Source: an uncultured Verrucomicrobiota bacterium (GTDB lineage: Bacteria > Verrucomicrobiota > Verrucomicrobiia > Opitutales > Opitutaceae). From it: a stretch of 5,695 nt of DNA. The DNA lies in contig CAIXIZ010000014.1 of assembly GCA_903919625.1 (NCBI GenBank), forward strand, positions 1-5,695. The letters are read 5' to 3'. The position numbers and the translations under genes were made by a program. Every line of letters starts with the position of its first letter. Position 1 is the first letter of the stretch. The notes under the pieces were generated by a model that worked only from the letters and a program-made list of their open reading frames with translations, searched no databases and was not told where the DNA came from. Below are positions 1-5,131 of this stretch, piece after piece.

Positions 1-308
1 AACGGGTTGACCCAGTTGTTGGTCGGGCCGGCGTTGTCCTTCGACAGCGAGCAGATGAACGTGCGGTCCTCCACGCGGGCGACATCGCCGGGGTCGCTGC
101 GCGCGAGGAAGCAGCCGGGCCAGAGCCGGTCGTTCAGCTTCGTGAACGTGCCGGCGGCGACGAGCTGCGCGCAGAGCGCGTCGTATTCGGCCGGCGAGCC
201 GTCCACCCAATGGATGGCGGCGGGCTGCGTGAGCGCGGCCATTTTCTCCACCCAGCGGAGAAGATGGGCGTTGGTGCTGAGCGGCTGGGCGGGATCGCGT
301 TGGCTCAT
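1..308 (-). CDS. pckG: Phosphoenolpyruvate carboxykinase (GTP), N-terminal part, cut by window edge
   Basis: This is the first 102 residues of a GTP-dependent PEP carboxykinase, which converts oxaloacetate plus GTP to PEP, CO2 and GDP in the cytoplasm, the entry step of gluconeogenesis. The recognisable stretch is residues 33-102. It contains HWVDGSPAEYDALC, then AGTFTKLN, then LARSDPGDVARVEDRTFICS (residues 68-87), then AGPTNNWVNP, which matches the conserved N-terminal domain of the GTP family and not the ATP-dependent family. The ATG at 308-306 gives a typical N-terminus; no convincing Shine-Dalgarno lies before it. About 500 further residues, including the nucleotide-binding P-loop and metal ligands, should lie left of the window. 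It is transcribed divergently from the exported-protein gene at 454. Family assignment is firm; integrity of the rest cannot be judged here. Confidence 0.95.
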   Translation of the reverse strand, partial: MSQRDPAQPLSTNAHLLRWVEKMAALTQPAAIHWVDGSPAEYDALCAQLVAAGTFTKLNDRLWPGCFLARSDPGDVARVEDRTFICSLSKDNAGPTNNWVNP

Positions 309-388
309 GGGAAATTGACGGGAGAAGGAACCGGTTGGAGCGGGCGGGCGAAAAATGCCCATCCGCCACGAATGATCTGGGAAATGGT

Positions 389-403
389 ATGCAAGATTTG
401 CAT
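389..403. promoter_or_regulatory. 15-nt perfect palindrome in divergent promoter gap
   Basis: The sequence ATGCAA-GAT-TTGCAT is a perfect 6-bp inverted repeat with a 3-nt spacer. It sits in the 145-bp gap between the divergent pckG (start at 308) and exported-protein gene (start at 454), the normal place for an operator of a dimeric helix-turn-helix regulator. No clear -35/-10 pair was found on either strand, so which gene it would control is unknown. Confidence 0.35.
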
Positions 404-453
404 CAGGCGAAAAGGAGATTCCCATCCTCCGCAAAATCATCCAAGCTGGCGGC

Positions 454-1176
454 ATGAAGCTGCGCTTCCTCTCCGCCTGCATGGCTTGTGCGTTGCTTTG
501 CCCCGGCAACGGCGGCAGGTGCGCGACCCAGGCACCCCAACCGCTGCCGGCAGCCAGGCTGGAGTCAGCCATGACTTTCTCCGGCGATGCGGCTGGCAAG
601 ATTGACGCCGCCGAGCGGAACCAGATCATCGCGCTCGCCGCCCCGGACAAGACTGTCGTGCGGCATGTCGATCTCTGGTTGCATCAGATTGGGGTGGGGG
701 CCAGAGTCTATCTGCGACCCGACCATGGGCAGGGAACCGTACAACGTGGCCGGATGGTCGAATTGATGAAGGTCAACCGGATCCCTGTGCCAGCAACGCC
801 TGACTGGACAATCATATCCGAAAGTCAGCGCCAGCATTATGCCGTTGTCGCGGCCGGCCCGCTGCCCGCCGCCGACGCCGCCAGCGCGGCACCCGCTCCG
901 GTGGGGGCGGAGCCATTTGCGGTCGTAGGAGAAATCTCCGATGACGCGCTGGTGAGCTTGGTGGCGGTTCTCCGATTGCCAATGAATTCGCTGCGGCAAA
1001 TGACCAACGATGGATTCTTCCTGGACGGCTCTTTCCATCTGGCCGCGGTGGAACTAAGGAGCGACGGCACTTGGCGTGCGGCTTTCCTGCGCAGTGGGCA
1101 ATCTGGGGAGGATTTTATCCTCCGCCGCGAGGCCGACCACTGGGTCATTGTAAGCGTCAGCTACTGGGTCGCCTGA
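454..1176 (+). CDS. Exported protein of unknown function (240 aa)
   Basis: I do not recognise this family. The N-terminus looks like a Sec signal peptide: MKLR, then a hydrophobic core FLSACMACALLC (residues 5-16), then a polar PGNGGRCATQA region, so the product is probably periplasmic or secreted. Cys at 9, 12, 16 and 23 do not form a proper lipobox. Two apparent domains follow. Residues 42-133 are mixed, with a basic HVDLWLHQIGVGARVYLRPD segment. An Ala/Pro-rich linker at 136-152 leads to residues 155-240, which look beta-rich (FHLAAVELRSDGTWRAAFL and HWVIVSVSYWVA). Third-codon GC is high, supporting a real gene. An AGGAG at 413-417 is 36 nt before the chosen ATG, too far to serve it. The frame stays open upstream, but only non-standard codons (ATT 418, ATC 424) lie near it. 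It may share a transcript with the small gene at 1217. Confidence 0.75.
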   Translation: MKLRFLSACMACALLCPGNGGRCATQAPQPLPAARLESAMTFSGDAAGKIDAAERNQIIALAAPDKTVVRHVDLWLHQIGVGARVYLRPDHGQGTVQRGRMVELMKVNRIPVPATPDWTIISESQRQHYAVVAAGPLPAADAASAAPAPVGAEPFAVVGEISDDALVSLVAVLRLPMNSLRQMTNDGFFLDGSFHLAAVELRSDGTWRAAFLRSGQSGEDFILRREADHWVIVSVSYWVA

Positions 1177-1196
1177 AGTTCACCCGGCAAAGCCCT

Positions 1197-1220
1197 ATGT
1201 CCAACAATCCATCCCCATGA
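1197..1220 (+). other. 7-codon upstream open frame overlapping the next start
   Basis: ATG at 1197 opens a frame MSNNPSP that ends in TGA at 1218-1220. The stop overlaps the ATG (1217-1219) of the small membrane protein in an ATGA junction. Such overlap is the usual arrangement for translational coupling by terminating ribosomes. No Shine-Dalgarno is visible for either frame, so the short frame could equally be chance. Confidence 0.25.
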
Positions 1221-1381
1221 TGAAGCTCTGCATCTTCGCCGGCATGACGGTCGGCAGCGTGGTCGGATCGCTGCTGGGAGGGCTGTTTGGCTGCGACCTC
1301 GGGTCATTTGCACTGAGCGGCCTGGGCAGCATCGTGGGCGTGGTGATCGGCTGGAAGATCGCCCGCAAACTCGGCGAATAG
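1217..1381 (+). CDS. Small glycine-rich membrane protein (54 aa)
   Basis: The frame starts with two consecutive ATG codons (1217 and 1220) and ends at TAG 1379-1381. The product is almost entirely hydrophobic. Segment one, about residues 4-24, contains IFAGMTVGSVVGSLLGGLFG. Segment two, about residues 33-47, contains LSGLGSIVGVVIGW. The protein ends in a short basic tail, KIARKLGE. The regular GxxxG-like spacing of Gly and small residues suggests two tightly packed transmembrane helices in the inner membrane. Third-codon GC is high and the downstream gene converges 6 bp away, so the frame fills the gap neatly. The N-in/C-in topology follows from the basic C-terminus. Function is unknown; I recall similar short proteins in Verrucomicrobiota but cannot name a family. 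It follows the exported-protein gene by 40 bp and may be co-transcribed with it. Confidence 0.7.
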   Translation: MMKLCIFAGMTVGSVVGSLLGGLFGCDLGSFALSGLGSIVGVVIGWKIARKLGE

Positions 1382-1387
1382 CCGCGT

Positions 1388-2293
1388 TCATTTGACCGGC
1401 TCGATGTGGACGGACACGTCGCTGACGCGCAAGGCCGAGGCGAGCAGCGCATCCTTCACGGCATGGGCGATGGCGTGACCGTCGCGCACCGTCAGCTCGC
1501 CGTCCACCCGCACATGGATGTCCACCAGAATGCTGAGGCCGCTTTTGCGCACCCGGCACTTGTCGAGCGCGCGCACGCCGGCGACCCCGAGCGCGAGGGT
1601 CCGCACGTCGTTTTCCAGCGCGGCAGGCACGGCGGAGTCCATCACATCACCGAGGGCGGTCTTGAAAATGCCGATCCCGTTGAACGCGATCACGACGCAG
1701 GCAAACAGCGCCGCCCAGTCATCCGCCGCCGGCCACGCGTAAATGATCGCGATGGAGATGCCGACGAAAGCGGCCGCGGAGGTGAGCGCATCCGTCCAGT
1801 GATGCCAGGCCTCAATACCGAGTGCGGTGCTGCCCGCGGTCAGGCTCACCGCCCCGATCCGTCGGGAAAAAGCCACCTTGGCCAGCACGATGCCCGCCAG
1901 CAACGGCAACGTCCACCAATGCGGCACCGGGTGGGGAGTGACGATCTGTTCGATGGCCCGGGCCGCGATGCCGACCGCCGCCACCAAAATAAATATGCCC
2001 ACCGACAACGCGGCCAACGGCTCAGCCTTGCCGTGGCCGTACGGATGATCCGCGTCAGGTGGCTGTGCCGCCACCCGAAAGCCGATGAGCACCAGCAGGG
2101 AGGAAAGCACATCGAGGAGCGATTCTGCGCCGTCGGCCACCAGTGCATAAGTGTGGCCAAAAAAACCTCCCGCCAGTTTCAAACCCGCCAGCACCAGATT
2201 GAGCGCCATCCCACGCATTACGAGCGCCGCCCCCGCTTCCGCCCGGGCGCGGACAGCGGCGTGGTGGTCAGGCGAAGGCGATGACGGATTCAC
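1388..2293 (-). CDS. Cation diffusion facilitator (CDF) metal efflux transporter
   Basis: This is a 301-residue CDF protein, a normal length, which exports divalent metal (Zn, Fe, Co, Mn or similar) from the cytoplasm in exchange for protons. TM1 is around residues 26-44. TM2 carries the site-A motif DGAESLLD (54-61). The loop has the family signature DADHPYGHGKAEPLAAL (80-96). TM3-TM4 span about 97-113 and 127-143, and TM5 carries HHWTD (164-168), the HxxxD half of the site. TM6 is about 190-212. Residues 228-299 form the cytoplasmic alpha-beta domain (RKSGLSILVDIHVRVDGELTV). The GTG at 2293 is chosen because it gives a short polar N-tail. The frame is open beyond it, but only across a palindromic repeat region. 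ATG at 2218 would remove most of the N-tail. Substrate cannot be fixed: the usual site-A His or Asp is Glu57 here. Confidence 0.92.
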   Translation of the reverse strand: MNPSSPSPDHHAAVRARAEAGAALVMRGMALNLVLAGLKLAGGFFGHTYALVADGAESLLDVLSSLLVLIGFRVAAQPPDADHPYGHGKAEPLAALSVGIFILVAAVGIAARAIEQIVTPHPVPHWWTLPLLAGIVLAKVAFSRRIGAVSLTAGSTALGIEAWHHWTDALTSAAAFVGISIAIIYAWPAADDWAALFACVVIAFNGIGIFKTALGDVMDSAVPAALENDVRTLALGVAGVRALDKCRVRKSGLSILVDIHVRVDGELTVRDGHAIAHAVKDALLASALRVSDVSVHIEPVK

Positions 2294-2316
2294 GCGCCGA
2301 GACTGACGGGCTGGGA

Positions 2317-2364
2317 GCCGAAGTTCAATCCCATTGGGTCTGATTCCCCGAAGCTGGCTTCGGC
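2317..2364. repeat. CCGAAG-type hairpin cluster upstream of the CDF gene
   Basis: CCGAAGC-TG-GCTTCGG at 2348-2363 is a perfect 7-bp palindrome. GCCGAAG at 2317-2323 is a second copy of the same arm and is complementary to CTTCGGC at 2358-2364, so two alternative hairpins are possible. The stretch lies between the CDF start and the REPIN-like element and may be part of one composite repeat with it. It has no U-tract, so it is not an intrinsic terminator. Confidence 0.5.
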
Positions 2365-2373
2365 TTGGTTGGA

Positions 2374-2445
2374 GTAGCAACAAGGGGCGTTGCTTGACGA
2401 CGCCCGGATCGGAGGACGGCGACCAGCACCGCCCCTTGTTGCTAC
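2374..2445. repeat. REPIN-like inverted REP doublet
   Basis: GTAGCAACAAGGGGCG at 2374-2389 recurs as its exact reverse complement at 2430-2445, a perfect 16-bp inverted repeat around a 40-nt GC-rich centre. Each unit begins, read from the outside, with GTAG. That is the tetranucleotide that typically precedes REP palindromes mobilised by RAYT (REP-associated tyrosine) transposases. The left unit also folds on its own, GCAAC (2377-2381) with GTTGC (2389-2393); the right unit does so with one mismatch. Two REP units facing each other over about 70 bp is the REPIN layout. No transposase gene is in the window. Identity as a dispersed family needs a genome-wide count. Confidence 0.6.
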
Positions 2446-2459
2446 AATTGTCTGCATTG

Positions 2460-2479
2460 CCCCGGTGCTTGCGCCGGGG
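2460..2479. other. Strong GC-rich hairpin with CUUG loop
   Basis: CCCCGGTG (2460-2467) pairs with CGCCGGGG (2472-2479), with one G-U wobble in RNA, around a CTTG tetraloop, a stable loop. It lies 14 bp from the REPIN-like element. Only ATCTTT follows on the plus strand and no T-run on the minus strand, so it is not a convincing intrinsic terminator. Confidence 0.45.
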
Positions 2480-2609
2480 ATCTTTACTGCGCATCCAGCG
2501 AATAAAACATCTGCCGTGCGGAGCGGCAGGGCACCGCCCGGTTGCAGAATTTTCAAACAGGGATTGACATCAAGGCAACGTCGGCAGAGACAACGACGTC
2601 CCTTCCGCC

Positions 2610-2726
2610 ATGTCCCACTCGCCCACCACCCGTAAAATGCCGGCCCGCCTTTATACCAAGGCGGTTTGGGCGCTCGCGGTCATCGGTGGCGGCAACCGTC
2701 ATCCCTCGCAGCAGGACATTGGTTGA
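2610..2726 (+). CDS. Possible 38-aa leader peptide of the MFS gene
   Basis: A short frame runs from ATG 2610 to TGA 2724-2726. It begins MSHSPTTRKMPARLYTKAVW and ends SQQDIG. I do not recognise the peptide. Third-codon positions are mostly G or C, like the real genes here, but 38 codons are too few to be decisive. A 7-bp hairpin (CCGCCTT 2645-2651 with AAGGCGG 2658-2664) lies inside it. Its last codons and stop fall inside the 5' arm of a predicted antiterminator, with an intrinsic terminator starting 28 bp after the stop and the MFS gene 25 bp after that. A perfect -35-like TTGACA is at 2564-2569, but no good -10 follows. No Shine-Dalgarno precedes the ATG. It could instead be an unrelated small protein gene, or non-coding leader RNA. 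Confidence 0.35.
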   Translation: MSHSPTTRKMPARLYTKAVWALAVIGGGNRHPSQQDIG

Positions 2727-2761
2727 ACTTTAATTTTTCGTCTCCGGCCAACCACCCTGCT
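2710..2761 (+). promoter_or_regulatory. Predicted antiterminator fold before the MFS gene
   Basis: AGCAGG (2710-2715) pairs perfectly with CCTGCT (2756-2761), and nested inside it TGGTTG (2720-2725) pairs with CAACCA (2749-2754). This gives 12 bp with a small asymmetric internal loop and a 23-nt apical loop. The CCTGCT strand is the 5' arm of the terminator at 2754-2791, so the two folds cannot coexist. The AGCAGG competitor is an exact direct repeat of the terminator's 3' arm (2774-2779). Confidence 0.4.
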
Positions 2762-2791
2762 TCCCCTCTGGTGAGCAGGGTTTTTTGTTTT
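2754..2791 (+). terminator. Intrinsic terminator in the MFS leader
   Basis: CCCTGCT (2755-2761) pairs with AGCAGGG (2774-2780), extended by A2754-T2781, around a 12-nt loop. It is followed directly by TTTTTTGTTTT on the plus strand. It lies only 25 bp before the MFS start codon and after no established plus-strand gene, so it must end either a short leader transcript or an unannotated small RNA or gene. Confidence 0.8.
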
Positions 2792-2815
2792 CCGGGGCCG
2801 ACATCTGTCCACGTC

Positions 2816-4024
2816 ATGCCGCCGACCCAATCACTTCTGTCCGAACTGCGCGCCCTGCCCCGCGCGTTCTGGGTGCTGTTTGCCGGGATGTTCATCAACC
2901 GGTTCGGCACGTTCGTGTATCCGTTTTTGACGATCATCCTGCACCGGCGCGGCTTCAGCTACGGCGACATCGGGCTGGCGGTCAGCGCCTTTGGACTCGG
3001 CGGACTGGGCGCGGCCCTGGTGGGCGGCTGGTTTGCGGACCGTTTCGGCCGGCGCAACGCCATCGCCCTCGGCACCTGCGCCCACGCGATCTTCACCTTT
3101 CTCCTCTGGTGGGCGCAGACGCTGCCCGCCATCATGCTCTGCGCCTCGCTTGCCGGCTTCATGGGCGGTTTTTTCGGACCGGCGGGCAGTGCGCTGGTGG
3201 CCGACCTCGTGCCAGAGCCCCTGCGGTTGCGCGCCTACTCGGCGCTGCGGCTGGCGATCAACGCGGGCTTTGCCTTTGGCACGGCCACGGGAGGATTCTT
3301 GGTCAACCATTCCGCTTTCTGGCTCTTTGCCGGCGATGCCCTGACCACCGCCGCGTACGGCCTGCTGGCGTTCTGGCTGCTGCCCCATGGGCTGCGGCAC
3401 GGCCGGGCACAGGCGCGCTGGAGCGAGGCGTTCGCGCGGCTGCGGCGGGACCGGCGGTTTTGGGCGCTGGTGGTGGCGCAGTTTTGTGCCGGGGCGATCA
3501 TGCTGCAATCCACCTCGACCTATTCGCTGGAGGTCGCGGGACGCGGCCTCATGGTCACCTTTTTCGGCTGGCGGCCGTCTCCGGAGGAACTCTTTGGCCT
3601 GCTCATCGCCTGGAACGGCGTGCTGATCGTCCTCTGCGAGCTGCCCCTGACCCGCGTGCTGCAGCGGTTTGTGCCGCAACATGTGATGGGCGTGGGTTAT
3701 CTGCTGCTCGGCGGCGGTTTCGCGCTGACCGCATTGCCCGGCGGGCTCGGCCTGCTGTTTGCCGCCATGACTGTCTCCACCGCGGGGGAAATGCTGGCCA
3801 TCCCGATGGGCAGCACCTTTGTGGCGCGGATCTCCCCGCCCAGCATGCGCGGCCGTTACATGGGAGTGCTCGGCACAGCGTGGTCGGCGGCCAGTGTGTT
3901 CGCCCCGCAGCTCGGGCTGCGGCTGTATGGCGTGCAACCCGCGCTGGTCTGGCTGGGCTGCGGTGCGCTGGGAATCGTGGCGGCGGTCACGCTCTGGCGC
4001 TTCGGCGACTGCGAGCCGGACTGA
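2816..4024 (+). CDS. Major facilitator superfamily (MFS) transporter, multidrug-efflux-like
   Basis: This is a 402-residue inner-membrane MFS protein with about 12 transmembrane helices. The closest type I can name is the MdtH/YajR-like drug:H+ antiporter group, though the substrate is not determined. TM1 is residues 18-41 (FWVLFAGMFINRFGTFVYPFL). The loop 2-3 motif A is GGWFADRFGRR at 70-80, with the acidic and basic residues in place. TM4 has GFMGGFFGPAGSALVADLVP (114-133), typical of the group. TM5 is 146-165. The central cytoplasmic loop is 193-214, and a half-symmetric RGRYMG (345-350) precedes TM11. The ATG at 2816 is chosen because it gives a standard N-tail; the open frame continues upstream only through the terminator. 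No Shine-Dalgarno is seen. It converges with pilD, 12 bp apart. The terminator just upstream suggests transcription of the gene is conditional. Confidence 0.93.
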   Translation: MPPTQSLLSELRALPRAFWVLFAGMFINRFGTFVYPFLTIILHRRGFSYGDIGLAVSAFGLGGLGAALVGGWFADRFGRRNAIALGTCAHAIFTFLLWWAQTLPAIMLCASLAGFMGGFFGPAGSALVADLVPEPLRLRAYSALRLAINAGFAFGTATGGFLVNHSAFWLFAGDALTTAAYGLLAFWLLPHGLRHGRAQARWSEAFARLRRDRRFWALVVAQFCAGAIMLQSTSTYSLEVAGRGLMVTFFGWRPSPEELFGLLIAWNGVLIVLCELPLTRVLQRFVPQHVMGVGYLLLGGGFALTALPGGLGLLFAAMTVSTAGEMLAIPMGSTFVARISPPSMRGRYMGVLGTAWSAASVFAPQLGLRLYGVQPALVWLGCGALGIVAAVTLWRFGDCEPD

Positions 4025-4029
4025 ACCGA

Positions 4030-4050
4030 CCGGACATCACATTGTGCCGG
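4030..4050. other. Small hairpin at the convergent MFS/pilD junction
   Basis: CCGG (4030-4033) pairs with CCGG (4047-4050), and CAC (4038-4040) pairs with GTG (4044-4046) after a 4-nt bulge. It overlaps the pilD stop. There is no T-run on either side, so it is at best a weak bidirectional stop signal. Confidence 0.2.
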
Positions 4051-4984
4051 CAAAAGCGCTCACGAGCTGGTCAACCTGGCCCTGGGTCCAGACGTGGAAC
4101 CATAAAAAATGCGCGAGCCCGGCGATGGCGAGCATCGGGCCAAACGGCACCTGGGCGCCAAACCCAAGCTCAACCGGCTGGCCCTCGGCCGATTCGGTCG
4201 GGGGTGCGATGGCGGTTTTTTTGCCCGAGATTTTCTGGCCCAGCAATGCCAGGCCAACCCAGACCGTGCCGACCACCGCGCCGCCAAAGACGGCAAACAA
4301 TGCGCCCTGCCAGCCGGTGAAGGCACCGATGGCGCCGACCAGTTTCACATCACCAAATCCCATCGCCTCCTTTTTAAGCAACGCCTCCGCGATGACCGCG
4401 ATCCAGACGACCAGCCCGGCGCCGAGGAGCATCCCGATCACCGCGTCACGGCCGGACAGCAGGTTGGCAACAAACATCCGCCCGTGGGACTGGCCATGCA
4501 GCGCCGGCACCCAAATCGATAGCGCCACTCCGACGAAAGCCAGCCCGATGGTAAAACGGTCGGGGATGATGAAATGATCCAGGTCGATAAACGTCGCCGC
4601 CACCAGCGCACTGGTCAGCACCCAGCCACAGATGGCCACGCCGGGATGAAACACGTGCGGATCCGGATCCGCCTTCAGCAGCCAGCAGGCAAGAAACAGG
4701 CCGGCCGTAAGCGCCTCGACAAAGGCATAGCGGAATGAATAGGGCCGGCCGCAACAACGCGCCTTGCCGCGCAAAAGGAACCAGCTCAGAATCGGGATGT
4801 TGTCATACCAGGCGATCGGCTGGCCGCACGCGCAATGCGAACCGGGCAGGACTATGGATTTATTCGCCGGGATGCGGTAGATGCAGACGTTGAGAAAACT
4901 GCCCACGACCGCGCCCAGCAACCAGGCCGCGGTGGCAAAAAACCACGGATGGAGGGCGTTGATCTGGGCGTATTCGGCAAACAT
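4037..4984 (-). CDS. pilD: Prepilin peptidase / N-methyltransferase (type IV pilus or type II secretion)
   Basis: This 315-residue bitopic aspartic protease of the inner membrane cleaves the leader of type IV prepilins and pseudopilins and, in full-length forms, methylates the new N-terminus. The N-terminal domain has GSFLNVCIYRIP (28-39) and AWYDNIPILSWFLLRGKARC (58-77), including the methyltransferase-associated cytosolic loop. Its cysteines (51, 53, 77, 78) are arranged C-x-C and CC rather than the usual two CxxC pairs. The peptidase domain has FIDLDHFIIPDRFT (132-145) with the first catalytic Asp, and MGFGDVKL (208-215), the GxGD motif with Asp212. About eight hydrophobic segments are visible. 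Residues 251-277 are a polar insertion before the last helix. The ATG at 4984 gives a normal start. No other pilus gene is in the window, so the gene is isolated here. gspO is an equivalent name if it serves type II secretion. Confidence 0.95.
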   Translation of the reverse strand: MFAEYAQINALHPWFFATAAWLLGAVVGSFLNVCIYRIPANKSIVLPGSHCACGQPIAWYDNIPILSWFLLRGKARCCGRPYSFRYAFVEALTAGLFLACWLLKADPDPHVFHPGVAICGWVLTSALVAATFIDLDHFIIPDRFTIGLAFVGVALSIWVPALHGQSHGRMFVANLLSGRDAVIGMLLGAGLVVWIAVIAEALLKKEAMGFGDVKLVGAIGAFTGWQGALFAVFGGAVVGTVWVGLALLGQKISGKKTAIAPPTESAEGQPVELGFGAQVPFGPMLAIAGLAHFLWFHVWTQGQVDQLVSAFAGTM

Positions 4985-5006
4985 GGCGTGGTTATGGGGT
5001 ATGACG

Positions 5007-5035
5007 ATTATGCCAGGTCCTAGTTACGGCGTTGA
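5007..5035 (-). promoter_or_regulatory. Possible pilD promoter with extended -10
   Basis: Read on the minus strand, TGG-CATAAT (-10 at 5012-5007) matches an extended -10 element, 22 bp before the pilD ATG. A TSS about 7 bp further on would leave a 5' leader of roughly 16 nt. The -35 position (5035-5030, TCAACG) is a poor match. Confidence 0.3.
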
Positions 5036-5131
5036 CCTGAGCATACTCGGCAAACCTAGCGTAGGCGGGATTCGGCCGGCCTCCGCCGGGAAAGTCAAAC
5101 GCGCTCGGCGCGGGCAACGGACAACCAACTA

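Noticed and set aside
454..522. Lipoprotein signal in the exported protein
   Set aside because: None of Cys9, 12, 16 or 23 is preceded by a proper lipobox pattern.
1406..2284. 292-codon plus-strand open frame opposite the CDF gene
   Set aside because: Composition is His/Arg-rich and disordered; the opposite strand encodes a complete CDF protein with all family motifs.
2294..2494. Extension of the CDF gene to the ATG at 2494 (67 more residues)
   Set aside because: The extra residues translate the REPIN and hairpins, are polar and cysteine-containing, and have no counterpart in CDF proteins.
2290..2556. 88-codon minus-strand frame across the REPIN-like region
   Set aside because: It needs a TTG start, overlaps the CDF start in a different frame and is built largely from palindromic repeat sequence.
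2729..2734. TTTAAT as a -10 box for a promoter between leader and MFS
   Set aside because: No -35-like hexamer lies 16-18 bp upstream, and a start there would meet the terminator within about 40 nt.
2560..2800. Known RNA classes (tmRNA, SRP RNA, 6S RNA, TPP, fluoride or guanidine riboswitch)
   Set aside because: I looked for their conserved core motifs by eye and found none. A covariance-model search would be decisive.
2666..2815. Extension of the MFS gene to the ATG at 2666
   Set aside because: It would translate through the intrinsic terminator and adds 50 residues foreign to MFS N-termini.
2831..3937. 368-codon minus-strand open frame opposite the MFS gene
   Set aside because: It is rich in Gln, Gly, Arg and His with no hydrophobic pattern or motif. 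It is antisense shadow of a gene with clear MFS motifs.
2785..4320. 511-codon plus-strand open frame
   Set aside because: It overlaps the MFS gene in another frame and runs into pilD. The translation is Arg/Ala/Pro-rich with no domain logic, a typical high-GC shadow frame.
5070..5095. GGCCGGCC and CCGGC-CTCC-GCCGG mini-hairpin before pilD
   Set aside because: The stem is only 5 bp in a very GC-rich stretch with no terminator tail, which is expected by chance.
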